NCBI GenBank assembly: GCA_022376515.1
Contig: WTXI01000329.1
Coordinates: forward strand, 1-38,646
Direction of reading: 5' to 3'
Source: Lactifluus volemus
Lineage: Eukaryota > Basidiomycota > Agaricomycetes > Russulales > Russulaceae
Length of the DNA: 38,646 nt
Shown: piece after piece, positions 23,351 to 33,577 of the stretch
Numbering within the stretch: position 1 is the stretch's first letter
Layout: each line of letters opens with the position of its first letter
Program-made: the position numbers and the translations under genes
Notes under the pieces: model-generated
Told to the model about the DNA's origin: nothing
Seen by the model: the letters and a program-made list of their open reading frames with translations, nothing else
Database searches by the model: none

Positions 23351-23533
23351 ATTCACAAATAGTAGCCCTGCTCTATGACATTTTTATCCCGGATTCTGAA
23401 GCGGCCGTTCATGGCGCCCGCCTCCGATCGTCATGTGGATCTGACTGTCGAAATTCACAAATGGTAGCCCTGCTCTCAAGCTATGACGTTTTTATCCCAG
23501 ATTCTAAAGCGACCGTTCATGGCGCCCGCCTCT
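23351..23533 (+). repeat. Local tandem duplication in the NIS copy C upstream region
   Basis: ATTCACAAAT-GTAGCCCTGCTCT occurs at 23351 and again at 23453. Each is followed by a CTATGAC-TTTTTATCCC, GATTCT-AAGCG and CCGTTCATGGCGCCCGCCTC series. The repeat period is about 102 bp, and the second copy carries a small CTCAAG insertion. Copies A and B have this upstream segment only once. It could double an upstream regulatory region of copy C. Confidence 0.75.
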
Positions 23534-23625
23534 GACGGCTGTTTACAACACAAAACGAAGACATTCTGCCAACTAAAGTCAAATTATCCTCTGTGGAGAT
23601 CAGACTTGTTCTCACAGCTGCGCGG

Positions 23626-23631
23626 TATAAG
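23626..23631 (+). promoter_or_regulatory. Possible TATA-like element of NIS copy C
   Basis: TATAAG in the context GCGCGGTATAAGAG lies about 82 bp before the start codon at 23713, matching the element before copy B. Core promoter function is inferred only. Confidence 0.35.
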
Positions 23632-23712
23632 AGCAATCATCTCGCGATATGAACCTAGATTCAATTTCTGCAGTACATCTTCATACAAACCAGTTTCCGC
23701 TCGTCCGAAGCG

Positions 23713-25913
23713 ATGCTCCTATCATCCACGGAACGTGCGGCCTTTGCAACAACTGCCCGACTTCTTTCCTGCCTCGTCACAGAATCTCTCGTCCCCGCTA
23801 TATTTATACCTCTTCCCTGGTCCGATGGCGTTGGCTTTGCCGTCGTACTAAACCCACCTATATCGAACATCCCTGCGCTTGACTCCAAATATTACTCGGA
23901 AGGAGATATCCTTGCCATCGTACCGCTGAGACACATTCCACTCCTCCGAACCGACTCGAGCGACCCTCGATGGAAAACAAATTGGACTACTCGACCCACT
24001 TGATATGTTTCCAAGGGTGTTTGTGACCTCGCAAGATAGCGATCTAGATCAGCACTGGGAGGTATGGCCGTCAAATCCCGTATGATTCCATTCATGCTCA
24101 GTTATCTTCTGTGTTTAGTCACAAGGTAACTGCCATTCGACGATCAAGCAAGCATTCTCAATGCCTGGCTGGTCGATCTCCAGTACGACTCTGATCAAGA
24201 AGGTGGATGACCCTTTGATTTTATGGGACAAGTTTGCCACAAGTATTGATCTCGATGGTCGCACACACTCTGACATCTTTCAAGAGCTCGCGAATTCAGT
24301 GGAGTGGCAGGGCTACTCGTATGACCACCCACCGAACGCGCCAACGTTTTTGTCTCCTAGTATTGACTGGGAGCAGTCGATTGTCGAGGGACATCCCGTA
24401 CACCCCGTTCGTGTTCCTTCCGATTTCAACACAAAGTAATTCATTTATGAGACTAGATGCACAAGATGCGCCAGTTCTTGTCTCCCATACCCTCGCTTAC
24501 TCCAGGAAGCTATGACTTGTATTCCCCACGTTTACGTCTTGTTGCACTCCCTCGAACAAGTTTACACGTGATGGGAGACTTTGAAGCCCTCATTCGGCCC
24601 ATTCTCGAAGCAGCAATAACAAATGCAGGCAAAGCACTTGAGGTGCCAGAGAATTACGTTATAGTGCCAGTACATGAGCTGCAGGTTTCACACATACTGC
24701 AAAAGTTCGATGAGGCCATCATTTATCCTGATGAATTTCATGTTCCGGCTCGCGCTCAGCAGAGCATCCGGTGTGTATCTTTCTTTCATTCCACGGTTTC
24801 TGGGTCTTCGGCTTAACCATTCCCATATAGGTCCGTGATCCTTCCCGAAGTCCTACCGACGACTCACCTCAAACTTGGAATTGGCATGAAGCTGACGTCC
24901 GCTGTTCGCACAATATGCCCAATGGCTGCCTATTTTGGGCCACGTTTCTCCACAGAGGTCGTCCCAGCCTTGCACTTTGATCGATCGTTACTCACTGTTG
25001 CACTGGAATTGGCGAGTGTCGTTCATGTCATGCCGGATAGTGACACGGCGAGACATTGCTCTGCAATTGTGCGCGAGTGTCATGAGAACGGCAGCGAGGC
25101 CCGCGGGGAAAGACTGATTGTCTGTACTAGCCTCATTGAGCGTGGTCATGCGGGAACGGATGGTGTCACTCCCAGCGTTGTGAGGGCGTTTGGGTTAGAT
25201 ACTGAGGATAAGCGGATCAAATGGCTTGACGAGTGAGTACTCCATCCCGCCAGCGTCCATTCAAGATCGAAATTCTTGTATTGGTGGGGCTGAACGCGTC
25301 CTCTTTTAGTTTCGCGCGCCTTTTCTTTGCCGCTTTCCTCCCGCCAATGCTCGAGGATGGCGTTGCTTTCGAAGCACATCCACAGAACACTGTTGCGCGT
25401 TTCTCTCTCGCAGCGCCACACGAACTCCGTGGCTTCGTTATACGTGACCTTGGTGGGATACGCGTGCACCCACCTACTCTTCTCGCCTCCACAGGTGTTA
25501 CACTGAATATTCACCCGGGAAACTCGATCGCTACTGAGACGCTCGATGACGTCTATTCGCGCGTGTACCACACGATGTTCCACAATCATCTCCAGCAGCT
25601 GGTGCGGGTGCTTGGGCTCCATTACAATGGCAAAGGATGGGAGGTTATACGCGTGCGTCTACGGGAGTCGATCCCGCCTGGTCTCGCTCTCGAGAGGGCT
25701 TGGCTGGGAGAGGAGGCAAGGACGATACCCGGAACATGCTTCGTACGGATGCAAATGGTCGGGGCACCCAGCAATGTAAGTTTTTTTTTCGCTCTCTTTT
25801 GCGATCTTCCTATTCCTGAACGAATTCATGGCAAGCATTTACATCAACCTTTCCCCAATCTTTTTCATTACACTGGTGTTGATGAAGAAGCGCGCCAGGT
25901 CAATCAGGGCTAG
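23713..25913 (+). pseudogene. NIS siderophore synthetase, IucA/IucC family, copy C (one-base frameshift)
   Basis: The same six-exon structure is present: 23713-24061, 24119-24406, 24457-24770, 24831-25232, 25310-25775 and 25836-25913. Exon 1 is one base longer than in copy A. The extra A lies in the run at 23974-23977 (TGGAAAACAAATTGG against TGGAAACAGATTGG in copies A and B), which throws the frame into an early stop after about 96 residues. All later exons and all splice sites are intact and keep the family motifs: EGHPVHPMHKMR, PVHELQ, EAHPQN, IRDLGGIR. Either the gene is a very young pseudogene or the extra A is an assembly error; similar homopolymer indels occur in housekeeping genes in this window. 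Corrected, it would encode 631 residues. It converges with the intact dioxygenase gene 195 bp downstream. Confidence 0.85.
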
Positions 25914-26107
25914 TAAAAGTAGATCACGTGATATTCCATTTGTTTCTGGGTGGAGCAGGGGTATGTAAGAAGCACATAATGGAGACCAAAACGGGTTAGT
26001 TAGATACAATTACTCTCAAGAAGTCGTTTTTTCCCCACATCCCAGTACCATGTTCTGTTCTCGAATTTCGCTCCTTTCCAATTTTTGGGCCAAAGGACCA
26101 AGGGATA

Positions 26108-27679
26108 CTAGTTATAGTGCGTGACCCGCACTCCGTTGACGATCTCGTACTCGGTCCCGTCTTCTGCCCGCTGCAGTTGTGAGATGCCATACGATGCGGA
26201 CCTATTCTTGCGCCACGTTTCCTGTGTGGGAGGATCACCGCTGATAGACTTGTTGATACCCTCCCGCTGCACGACTGGACTTTCGAGCAGGGGTGCAATG
26301 CGAGTGTCTTCGGCCATGTAATGGAAATAATACAAACCGAGCCTCCGGTACCCCTCCTGATCAATCGGTGGTTTGATGACACGGTGAACCGCAGACTTGT
26401 AATAACCACCCGACAGGTATTCTGTCGTATCGCCGCAATTTACGACCTGTGACGTCGCTTGTGATTAAAAGTGTGGCGACGACTTGTACACCATGACTCA
26501 CGAGGGCATTGTCAACGTGTCGGATGTAGCGCCATTGACCGTCCCAATCCTTGATCTGCAGGGCGGTGACGGGCTGGCTCCATATTGCCGTAAAGCTTGT
26601 GTGATCTATGACGAGTATCGTGTAAGGTACGAATGAGTCGGTGATGGTATAGGTAAATATTATTACCAGCATGGCCCTTCATCCAGATATTGTTTGTTTT
26701 CTCTTCTTCTTCCTGAGTGCGGGGATTGCTGAAGCCAATGACGTCAGCTGTCAGAGTTGGAGTGCGTAAGTAAGATGAAGCCATACTAAAGCATGAATCG
26801 CCCTATAATGTCTTTGAGTAAGGGACCAAACCGAAATAATATTTATCCATGCTCACAGAAAGAGTGGTTGGTCTCGTCATAGGGATGTAAGTCAGGTAGT
26901 GTGTTTTCAGGGAGCTCGAGACCCAGAGACAGGAGTCTGTATCATGATAAGAGAATAGTAGCCGGTCTGAGAGATCCAACGAACTTTTGTACTTCGTTTA
27001 GCACCTCACGATGAGTGAATTCAATGATTTTTTGGATTTCAGGCAAGAACGGACGCAACACGGTGGGGTGTTCGCGTCTGGAGACATCTCGGGGAACTAG
27101 TGTGTGTCAGTGAAAGTATATCGGCGGCTTCTGCGACCACTCACAGTTGTAATGCTCGATTTTATCTTTGACCCCATTAGCAATGTGCTAGTGAAGTCGT
27201 TAGCGCCGGATGACGCAGACGATTTCGTCACATACCCAGTATTGAGGGAGTTTGTAACCCAGGTACTCCCCAGTCTCCTTTATTCGGGCCTTATAACGAA
27301 TTTTCTCTTCATCGCTGACATCGTCGAGCGCGAGACCAGCAATGTCGACCATCCGGTCAACCTGTGTGAGTGCGATTATACAACGATATGGGATCATGAC
27401 GATCTGTAACTCACAGTTGCCTTGTCGAGGCCATGATTGATAACGTAGAAGAACCCTTGTTTATGAGTCGCATCACGCGCCAGTCGGACCTGCTCAGCAC
27501 GACCTTCAGGAGTTTTGGCCTTGGCAAGATCAACGAAGGTGAGGTTGGCCCAATCAACTGGATAGAGATTAGTGCCCTTTGAGACCGCAAACGCCTGGCT
27601 TTCGCTTACTATCCTCTTTAGTGACTGGCGCAGGGATCCAGTGTCGGACAGGAGGATAATTTGAAATGATGGCAGGCAT
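26108..27679 (-). CDS. 2-oxoglutarate/Fe(II)-dependent dioxygenase (isopenicillin-N-synthase-like)
   Basis: Ten exons on the minus strand: 27679-27610, 27557-27415, 27361-27236, 27187-27145, 27096-26985, 26936-26857, 26802-26787, 26728-26667, 26605-26502 and 26446-26108. They join in frame to 364 residues. The N-terminal DIOX_N-like region contains QGFFYVINHG; the jelly-roll core contains GHADHTSF, with the iron ligands His216-x-Asp218, and SAVHRV with His273. Arg287 in YRRLG is the probable 2-oxoglutarate contact, in an R-L-G rather than R-x-S context. The family hydroxylates, desaturates or cyclises small molecules in the cytosol using O2 and 2-oxoglutarate. Exon 7 is only 16 nt. The gene converges with NIS copy C, and its remnant lies in the same position behind copy A, so a role in modifying the synthetase product is a reasonable inference. 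The substrate is unknown. Confidence 0.92.
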
Positions 27680-28409
27680 ATTGATCAATGAGAACAAGTA
27701 GAGAGAGAAGGAAAGAGATCGCTCGAGAGCCTGAGGTGTTGATGAAGATCTGTTCCATCCGTCATGTTATATACTTTTCTGCGCAAAAGGCACCATACTT
27801 TCAAATCAAATCAAAGAGAAAAAATGGGATGATATCCGAAGACCACCCCGTTCTTACGGAATGGATATTCCGAGCTTGAAAGAGTATTATTGAAGAAGAA
27901 AAATGAGCTGAACGATGAGATTTAATGCAAGTGAAGGATAAGGCAGATGTAGGGCCGGGGTAATAGAGCCACGTATGTGGCCCCTAGCTTTCCGCTCTAT
28001 TTCCGAGATAGACGCCTGGGCAAGAGTTGCGATCGGCCGCCGATACACTTGGCAGATTGCCAGCGATGAAAGCCGACTAGTTATTGGATTATGGCGCGTA
28101 TATGCCGCCGAAAACTTGGAATATGGGCCAATACAATAAACTTTGGGAAGCTGGCAGGTTGGCAGGTTTTTTCAGGAAAGTTCCGGGTCGTATGCGAAGA
28201 AGCCAAACGCAATAGCCCAGACTTGAAAATGGCTGCCATTCAACGTTCAAAGTTAGACGTTGAACGCTCATGTTGGGGGAGCTGACATTCTGGACGAGAG
28301 TCAGGTGTTGAAAAAGTTACACTGTAAGAAAAAAAATTTAACACGCGGAATGACTTTTTGAACCGCCATATTCATTTGCGAAACGAGTCGGACTGGCGCT
28401 GGGGGAAGA
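27680..28409. promoter_or_regulatory. Divergent spacer between dioxygenase and DENND6-like gene
   Basis: 730 bp with no convincing gene. The part next to the dioxygenase start (27690-27930) is purine-rich on the + strand, that is pyrimidine-rich in the dioxygenase direction. A small inverted repeat, CGTTCAA (28244-28250) and TTGAACG (28260-28266), lies about 150 bp before the DENND6-like start and could be a binding site. Both promoters are expected here. Confidence 0.4.
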
Positions 28410-30642
28410 ATGCAGGCAGATGATGGCGATTTGGGTTCAACGGCCCGGAAACAGGCACCGGTACCCGAATCCAGTGGCAACCCGTCCCATGTGTACCATC
28501 AACTTCAATACTACTGTATGGAGAATAGCCCAGACTTTGCTTCCTCTGCTAGCGTCCCCGGCTACCGTGCAGTCCGAGTCTCCGAAGACAGCCAACAATC
28601 AAGGAAGACTGTCGATCTGCTCCACGGTGCTTCTTCGTCTCCGGACTTGAACACCAGGCCATCGCTTCCTACTCTACAGTTGGCCAATATCAGCCTATCT
28701 CGCACAAGGACACTCCCATCTAGATCTCCGAAACACGCCCCAAGTATTGTACCGACTCTCCAAGGGATTACATTCGAAGGCGAAAATTTAGAGCGTCTAC
28801 GCCGGTGGGTCCTGGGGTTAGCCATAGGCAATTGCTGCTTGCTGGTCCAGTTGTACATCTCGTGAACTTATCCCTTGCACATTTTTTTTCAGTTGATTTC
28901 GACCTTGAGCAAGGTCCCTCGCTACGCTGCATATTCCCACTCTTGTCGCTGTACCCGTTCGAAGCTGAAAACATGTTCGTTCTTTCTATTACCGGTTTTA
29001 TGCTTATTAAAGTAAAATTGGAGTAGTGCCTTTTCGGCATTCCCTGATTCGACGCTATTCAAGGAAGGCTCGGAGATCCATTCTTTCCGCATCCGAGAGC
29101 AGTCTACGAGGTCGAATCGACGCGGTTCGTCCTTGTTTGAATGCCATCGTGCACCTTCACCCGACGGCTTCGTGTACGGCTTTTCTCATTTTAATCAAGT
29201 AAAAGCGCCAGCTTCCAAGCGCGGATACTCTCAGGTATCGTCACCAGATCGCATCCCAGCGTCTTCTGAATCCTATTATTTCAGAGATGCATCGTGTTGT
29301 TGACACAGCACCCATATCCGGCACTATTTTGTGCCTTACTAAGCAAGTTAGGGCCCCTCTTTCATACTCATGGCGACGCTATTTTGGAGGTTGCGTCGCA
29401 TAACATAGCGAAATGGTGAGTTGCGACATGCGATCCGTATATCTCAACATCATTTCGGATGGGGTACAGGCCACCGCCAGTACCCGGGACGACTGTCGAA
29501 CTCGGCTTCATAGGCTCAGTCCTACACGTCGAACTACCCCGAGACATGGACGAACAACAGTTAGGAAATGTAAATCACCTTGACGTACAACTGGAACATG
29601 ATTGGCACGTACGTTTTGAATGAAGCTTCTGCAAGACCTCCACGTCATTATCAAATTCTAGCTTCTGGCGTGTTCTCCTCCATTCCCCCCACCGAGTATG
29701 GTCCACATCTTTGGGGCATCATTAAAGCATCTTTGGTCAATATGGGAATGCCTCGTTTTGTGCGAACCAATTCTCATCTTTGGCCGGTCCTCTGCATGGA
29801 CGAGCTTGGCAATATGGTGGCTGCGAGACGTCTTCAGACCCGTGAGACGAATTCTTTGCGATAGATATACTTAGTACGCAGACCCAGCATCATATCACAC
29901 AGATTCCGTGGGCAGGTGACTTCAGACCTTATTTTACAATCCATGACAGGGAGCACTCGGCCTTGGTAAACGAAAGGCCACCCAAAGCCGGCCTTCTCCT
30001 CGGAGTCACGAACCCCTTCTTCGAGAAAGCATGCAGTCACTGGCCCCATACTCTCACACTTGGTGGAAAATCTAGGCAGGTGACTCTTTAACATCTCCAC
30101 ATCTCCATTTCTGAGTTGTTGTCAGCTCCCAAGATATACCAGCACGATTTGCAGGTTCGTCACCTGGATGGAAGACAAAGACTCACCAACGGTATACGTC
30201 TAAAGATCGTCAGCTCCTTCAACTGTCGGAGGCCACAGCAGGAAGAGGAAATGCGACAGAGGGTAAGTTGAAGTTTCTACCGTGGCAGGCCCTGACCATC
30301 TGTGTCTCAGTGGAAGAAGCATCTTTCAACCTTCGTCGTCACTTTTCCTGTCGTTCGGCAGCGCTCCTGGTCCCTCTTAACCGTTACTTGAATACCCTCA
30401 TTCCCCGACCCTCAGAGGCCAATAAGACTAGCACGGACTTGCGCCTGAAGCCCTTCAACAACGCAAATTTCTTCACATCACTCAAGGCGCACGGCGCAGC
30501 ACTGCCATTTAAATCGAGTACAAAGCAGCGTGAGTTCTATGAGCGCTGGCTACGTACACCGGCATTCGGTCTCTGGCTGGCGCGGCAGGAAGAAATTGTT
30601 GAGCGCACGCTCGCAAATGCAAATAGCGGGAAGGCCCGCTAA
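28410..30642 (+). CDS. DENN domain-containing protein, DENND6 (FAM116) type
   Basis: Nine exons: 28410-28827, 28893-28974, 29027-29234, 29285-29415, 29470-29569, 29662-29841, 29903-30075, 30126-30262 and 30311-30642, about 586 residues. Exon 1 is mostly a low-complexity tail followed by LRRWVLGLAIV. Then come FDLEQGPS, AFSAFPDS, KRGYSQ, VLLTQHPYPALF, LWSIWECLVLCEPILIFG, DFRPYFTIHD, LGVTNPFFEKACSHWPH and a C-terminal RYLNTLIP helix region. DENND6 proteins are Rab guanine-nucleotide exchange factors in membrane traffic. Two introns need GC-AG splicing to keep frame: 28828-28892 and 30076-30125. The intron at 29570-29661 is longer than its neighbours; a shorter version ending at 29625 would put a TAG in frame, so the longer one is preferred. 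Product assignment rests on the ordered motifs. Confidence 0.87.
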
Positions 30643-32556
30643 GATATACACATTCTTGTGCGACCTGACCAGTGGTTCTATGATTCACACCATTTCGATT
30701 ATCTATTGAATGATATTGGTAATTCGAGAAGACAGCCCATTTTCAATCATGCCAAATTCCGGGAAACGTGACATGCCAGAGCTTTCATGTGTCCGCGCGG
30801 AGACAGCCGTGAAATTTGTTTGAAAATGCTCGAAGGTTCAAAGCACCAGAACTTGGAGCTAAACCAGAAATGTTACTTATTCCGTGGCAGCGGTAAGCGA
30901 GACCCCGTTATAGATAGGTCGTTCACGCAGCGACGTATTCACTCCTGGTGCTCTCCGCGTGGATAACAAATATCTGACGCAAAAGAATTGATCTGATGAG
31001 CGGAGCTCCGTAATTATGGAAAGGTTCGTTCATGTTCACACTCAATAGACCGGCCGGTGAGAATGTGGTCAACCTGTTATGACATGATGAGCGACATTAC
31101 CGCCAGCCAGTGTGTATGCATGCGAAGCAGCTGTCCACAGCCATTAAGCAATCAGAATGATCCTCCCCTGGCAGCTGGATACATATGCATGTGATTGCCA
31201 TTGACATTTATTAACAATCCACATTACGTAGTCGCGGTCTCGCGGAAGGGAATAAAACAAGACTCCCTAGATACCACCCAGCCGCCACGGGCACCGTTGT
31301 CTCAGGGCCACGTAGGTCTACAGCCACTGCTACACTCCAACCGCCACTGGCCGTCACCCAGTGCACCACAGGCACAACCTTCATGAGAACCCGGAAACTC
31401 GGCTTCGACGTGTCGATCAATAGATACAGTAAAGCGGACGCATCTGTCAAGGTCCTAGCATTGAATCGGATCAGAAGGCAAGGGGACTGCACAACTTGAA
31501 GCCGGAAGGAATTGTAACGTATAATTGTTTGGTTCTGCCAGCTGACTGTCTCGCCACTCATTCAATAACTGTCACGGTCGCGCATTCATTTAGCGTTTAA
31601 GATTGCATAGAAGCTCAGCTTGACTGCAAGTGGTGCCAGTGACTCGGAAAGGTTCTGTCACAACCATGGCTGGGAAGTCCGAGCACTGCTGCCAATCCAC
31701 AGCCAAAAATCTACAGTATTCTATCAGCACCTTCTAACGATGGGTCCTGGTCTCATGTAATACTTCTTCAAGTTCATGCATCTCACACCCGCCTGGGCTA
31801 ATTTAGCGCTTTCTGACATCTTCAATTGAGCTCGGACTTGGTCTTGCTTGCGCTCTCCCGCTAGGCTAACAATAGCTTGGATCCGAATGCTACGTCAATT
31901 TCCATGTTCGCAAAGTCTACAAGGACTCGGCGAGTCTATCATTTGGACGATTCTGTGCTTTAAGCAAGTTTCTTCTGTTCTTGGCGCCGTCGGTGGGCAC
32001 TTATCACCAAACTCAAAAAAACTCGCAGAGCTGACTTACTTGGCATTTTGATGCGGAAATTCGGCATTTATTTCAACTGTGATATTCCTCATTAAAGCTG
32101 AGCATTCAGTTAAAGACCCAGACCGCGGTGTCCGATACAAGTTGAGTTATCCATTTGTGCACCATTCTGGCTGTCGTTCAAGTTCAGCCGCCGGTGGAGG
32201 ATTTGAAAGACTTTACAAAATAGTCACCGAGTACGTAGTTCGGCCCTTCATGACACTGAATCGAGCCGATCCTCTCAATATACCTTTCATGGACGCAAGT
32301 GTAGCGTGCATTACGTCATGTAGATGTTGCATCAATCCATCTGAGGCGATAGCGCTTCACATATACGTACTAGGTACAATTCCCTCGTGTGCCCCAGAAA
32401 CGTTTGCGTAACATTATCCCTAAATGCACACACCCCACATGTCTTGAGCGAGAAGATTGATCTAGAGCCCACAAGCAATCCGGCCGGTAACTTGTGAGGT
32501 TGCGAAATCGAAGCCCAGAAGAGGGAAAGGGTCCATTATCGGCTTGTTGATTAGAG
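30643..32556. other. Gene-poor stretch between DENND6-like gene and COQ9
   Basis: About 1.9 kb holding the 3' flanks of two convergent genes. Open frames such as 31211-31561 on the minus strand and 32079-32411 on the + strand show no recognisable motif or splice context. No repeat, RNA gene or mobile element was recognised. Confidence 0.45.
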
Positions 32557-33428
32557 TCAAAATATACCAGAGCTTTTTGCAATAGCTTTCCAGCTCTTGG
32601 AAATATACTGTGTGAATATCTCGGCTTCTGATAGAACATTTTGCACATGTGATGCCGAGTCAAAGAGGGAGTCGAGGAACGCGGGAGCAGTTTGAGGAGA
32701 TGTGAGCTGATGGAGCTCTGACGAGGAAGTAAAGTTAGGTGTGAGTTGGAGGTGGATATCCATACAACTTGACCTACCAGCAGCTGCGTAGATGGAGGCG
32801 AGAGTGACACGCTTTGTATACCAGGAGGGCTTTGAAGTGGGATTTAAGCGGCAGGAGACAACGTATAATTAAAGTGGACGTACTCCAATAGAAGTGTCTT
32901 TAGTCACCCGACATGCCTCGTCAGCGATACTTGCCGCATGCTGTATTGCAGGACGGAGGTCAAGAGGCGGTACGCCGTGTCTTGGAGAGACAACAAGTGC
33001 AAATGCCTATACATAAGTTATCTATGACATACATGTGGCACGTAATCAACTCAACCGACTTACCTCCGTGAGATGCTCGAGCACGGGGAGGTTGTACTCG
33101 AGGCGAACAAAAAGTGCGCCTTTTACGCCGTCGACCGGGACAGAACGCATATGAGATCGCCCTTCATCTAGCCATGCACCGATTAGGGTTTTCCGTGCGG
33201 CGTCACCCTCACCGAATAATGTCGTCACTGCAATGTCGGAGAGCGGTTCCGAGTGTGGTTCCGGAAGGGCCAGCACGGCATGAGCCAAAGCGGTGCGAGT
33301 GAAGCCATGCTGCGGAACGAGAGGAACTGCGAGCCTTAAGAGCTGTGCCCTACGCGTAGAGTATGGATGAGGTAGTAAAGACAGAGCGCTGACGGTGAAT
33401 CAACATACCTAAGGTGAACGCCTGACAT
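32557..33428 (-). CDS. COQ9: Ubiquinone biosynthesis protein COQ9
   Basis: Five exons on the minus strand: 33428-33409, 33349-33064, 33006-32884, 32829-32778 and 32717-32557, giving 213 residues with every intron canonical and in frame. COQ9 hallmarks appear in order: LVPQHGFTRTALAHAVL, a TetR-like helical start; DIAVTTLFGEGDAARKTLI; GVPPLDLRPAIQHAASIADE; SWYTKRVTLASIYAAAELHQ; and the end SWKAIAKSSG. COQ9 is a lipid-binding mitochondrial protein that presents coenzyme Q intermediates to COQ7. The chosen ATG at 33428 gives no clear mitochondrial targeting sequence. An upstream ATG at 33471 runs into a stop in its own frame at the splice site, so a further 5' exon may exist. The gene is head-to-head with eIF3j, with 149 bp between start codons. 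Confidence 0.9.
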
Positions 33429-33577
33429 GAGTTGATTGGGCGCGCTCACGCCCGCGACCCTCGCTTGCCATTTCCGTTGTTTTCACCACTAAACTCACTC
33501 TAATCAATCAACCTCCGCTGCTAGGCAGCGCCGACCGTCCTTACACCCTTTACAAGTCCCCAAAAAATCTAACAACA
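33429..33577. promoter_or_regulatory. Compact bidirectional promoter of COQ9 and eIF3j
   Basis: Only 149 bp separate the two divergent start codons. The stretch is pyrimidine-rich toward the eIF3j side (33480-33560) and has no TATA box. Shared promoter elements are likely but no specific factor site is recognised. If COQ9 has an extra 5' exon, the shared region would be even shorter. Confidence 0.6.

Larger units (their letters stand above)
23453..26020 (+). repeat. Duplicated siderophore-synthetase unit, copy C
   Basis: Third tandem unit. Similarity to copies A and B runs from the upstream block through the gene and 3' flank. The match to unit A continues past the flank (GGTTAGTTAGATACAATTAC and the CCCACATCCCAGTACCATGTTC stretch) into the dioxygenase gene. 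This shows that the A and C units shared a synthetase-dioxygenase arrangement. Confidence 0.87.

Noticed and set aside
12683..27679. Mobile element as carrier of the synthetase array
   Set aside because: No transposase, reverse transcriptase, long terminal repeats or matching terminal inverted repeats were seen in the spacers. The duplications are better explained by unequal exchange.
29580..29864. + strand frame inside the DENND6-like gene
   Set aside because: It is a shifted frame. The conserved LWSIWECLVLCEP block lies in another frame, reached by the intron ending at 29661.
31211..31561. Minus-strand open frame of about 116 codons
   Set aside because: No motif, no splice context, and no neighbouring coding blocks to join.
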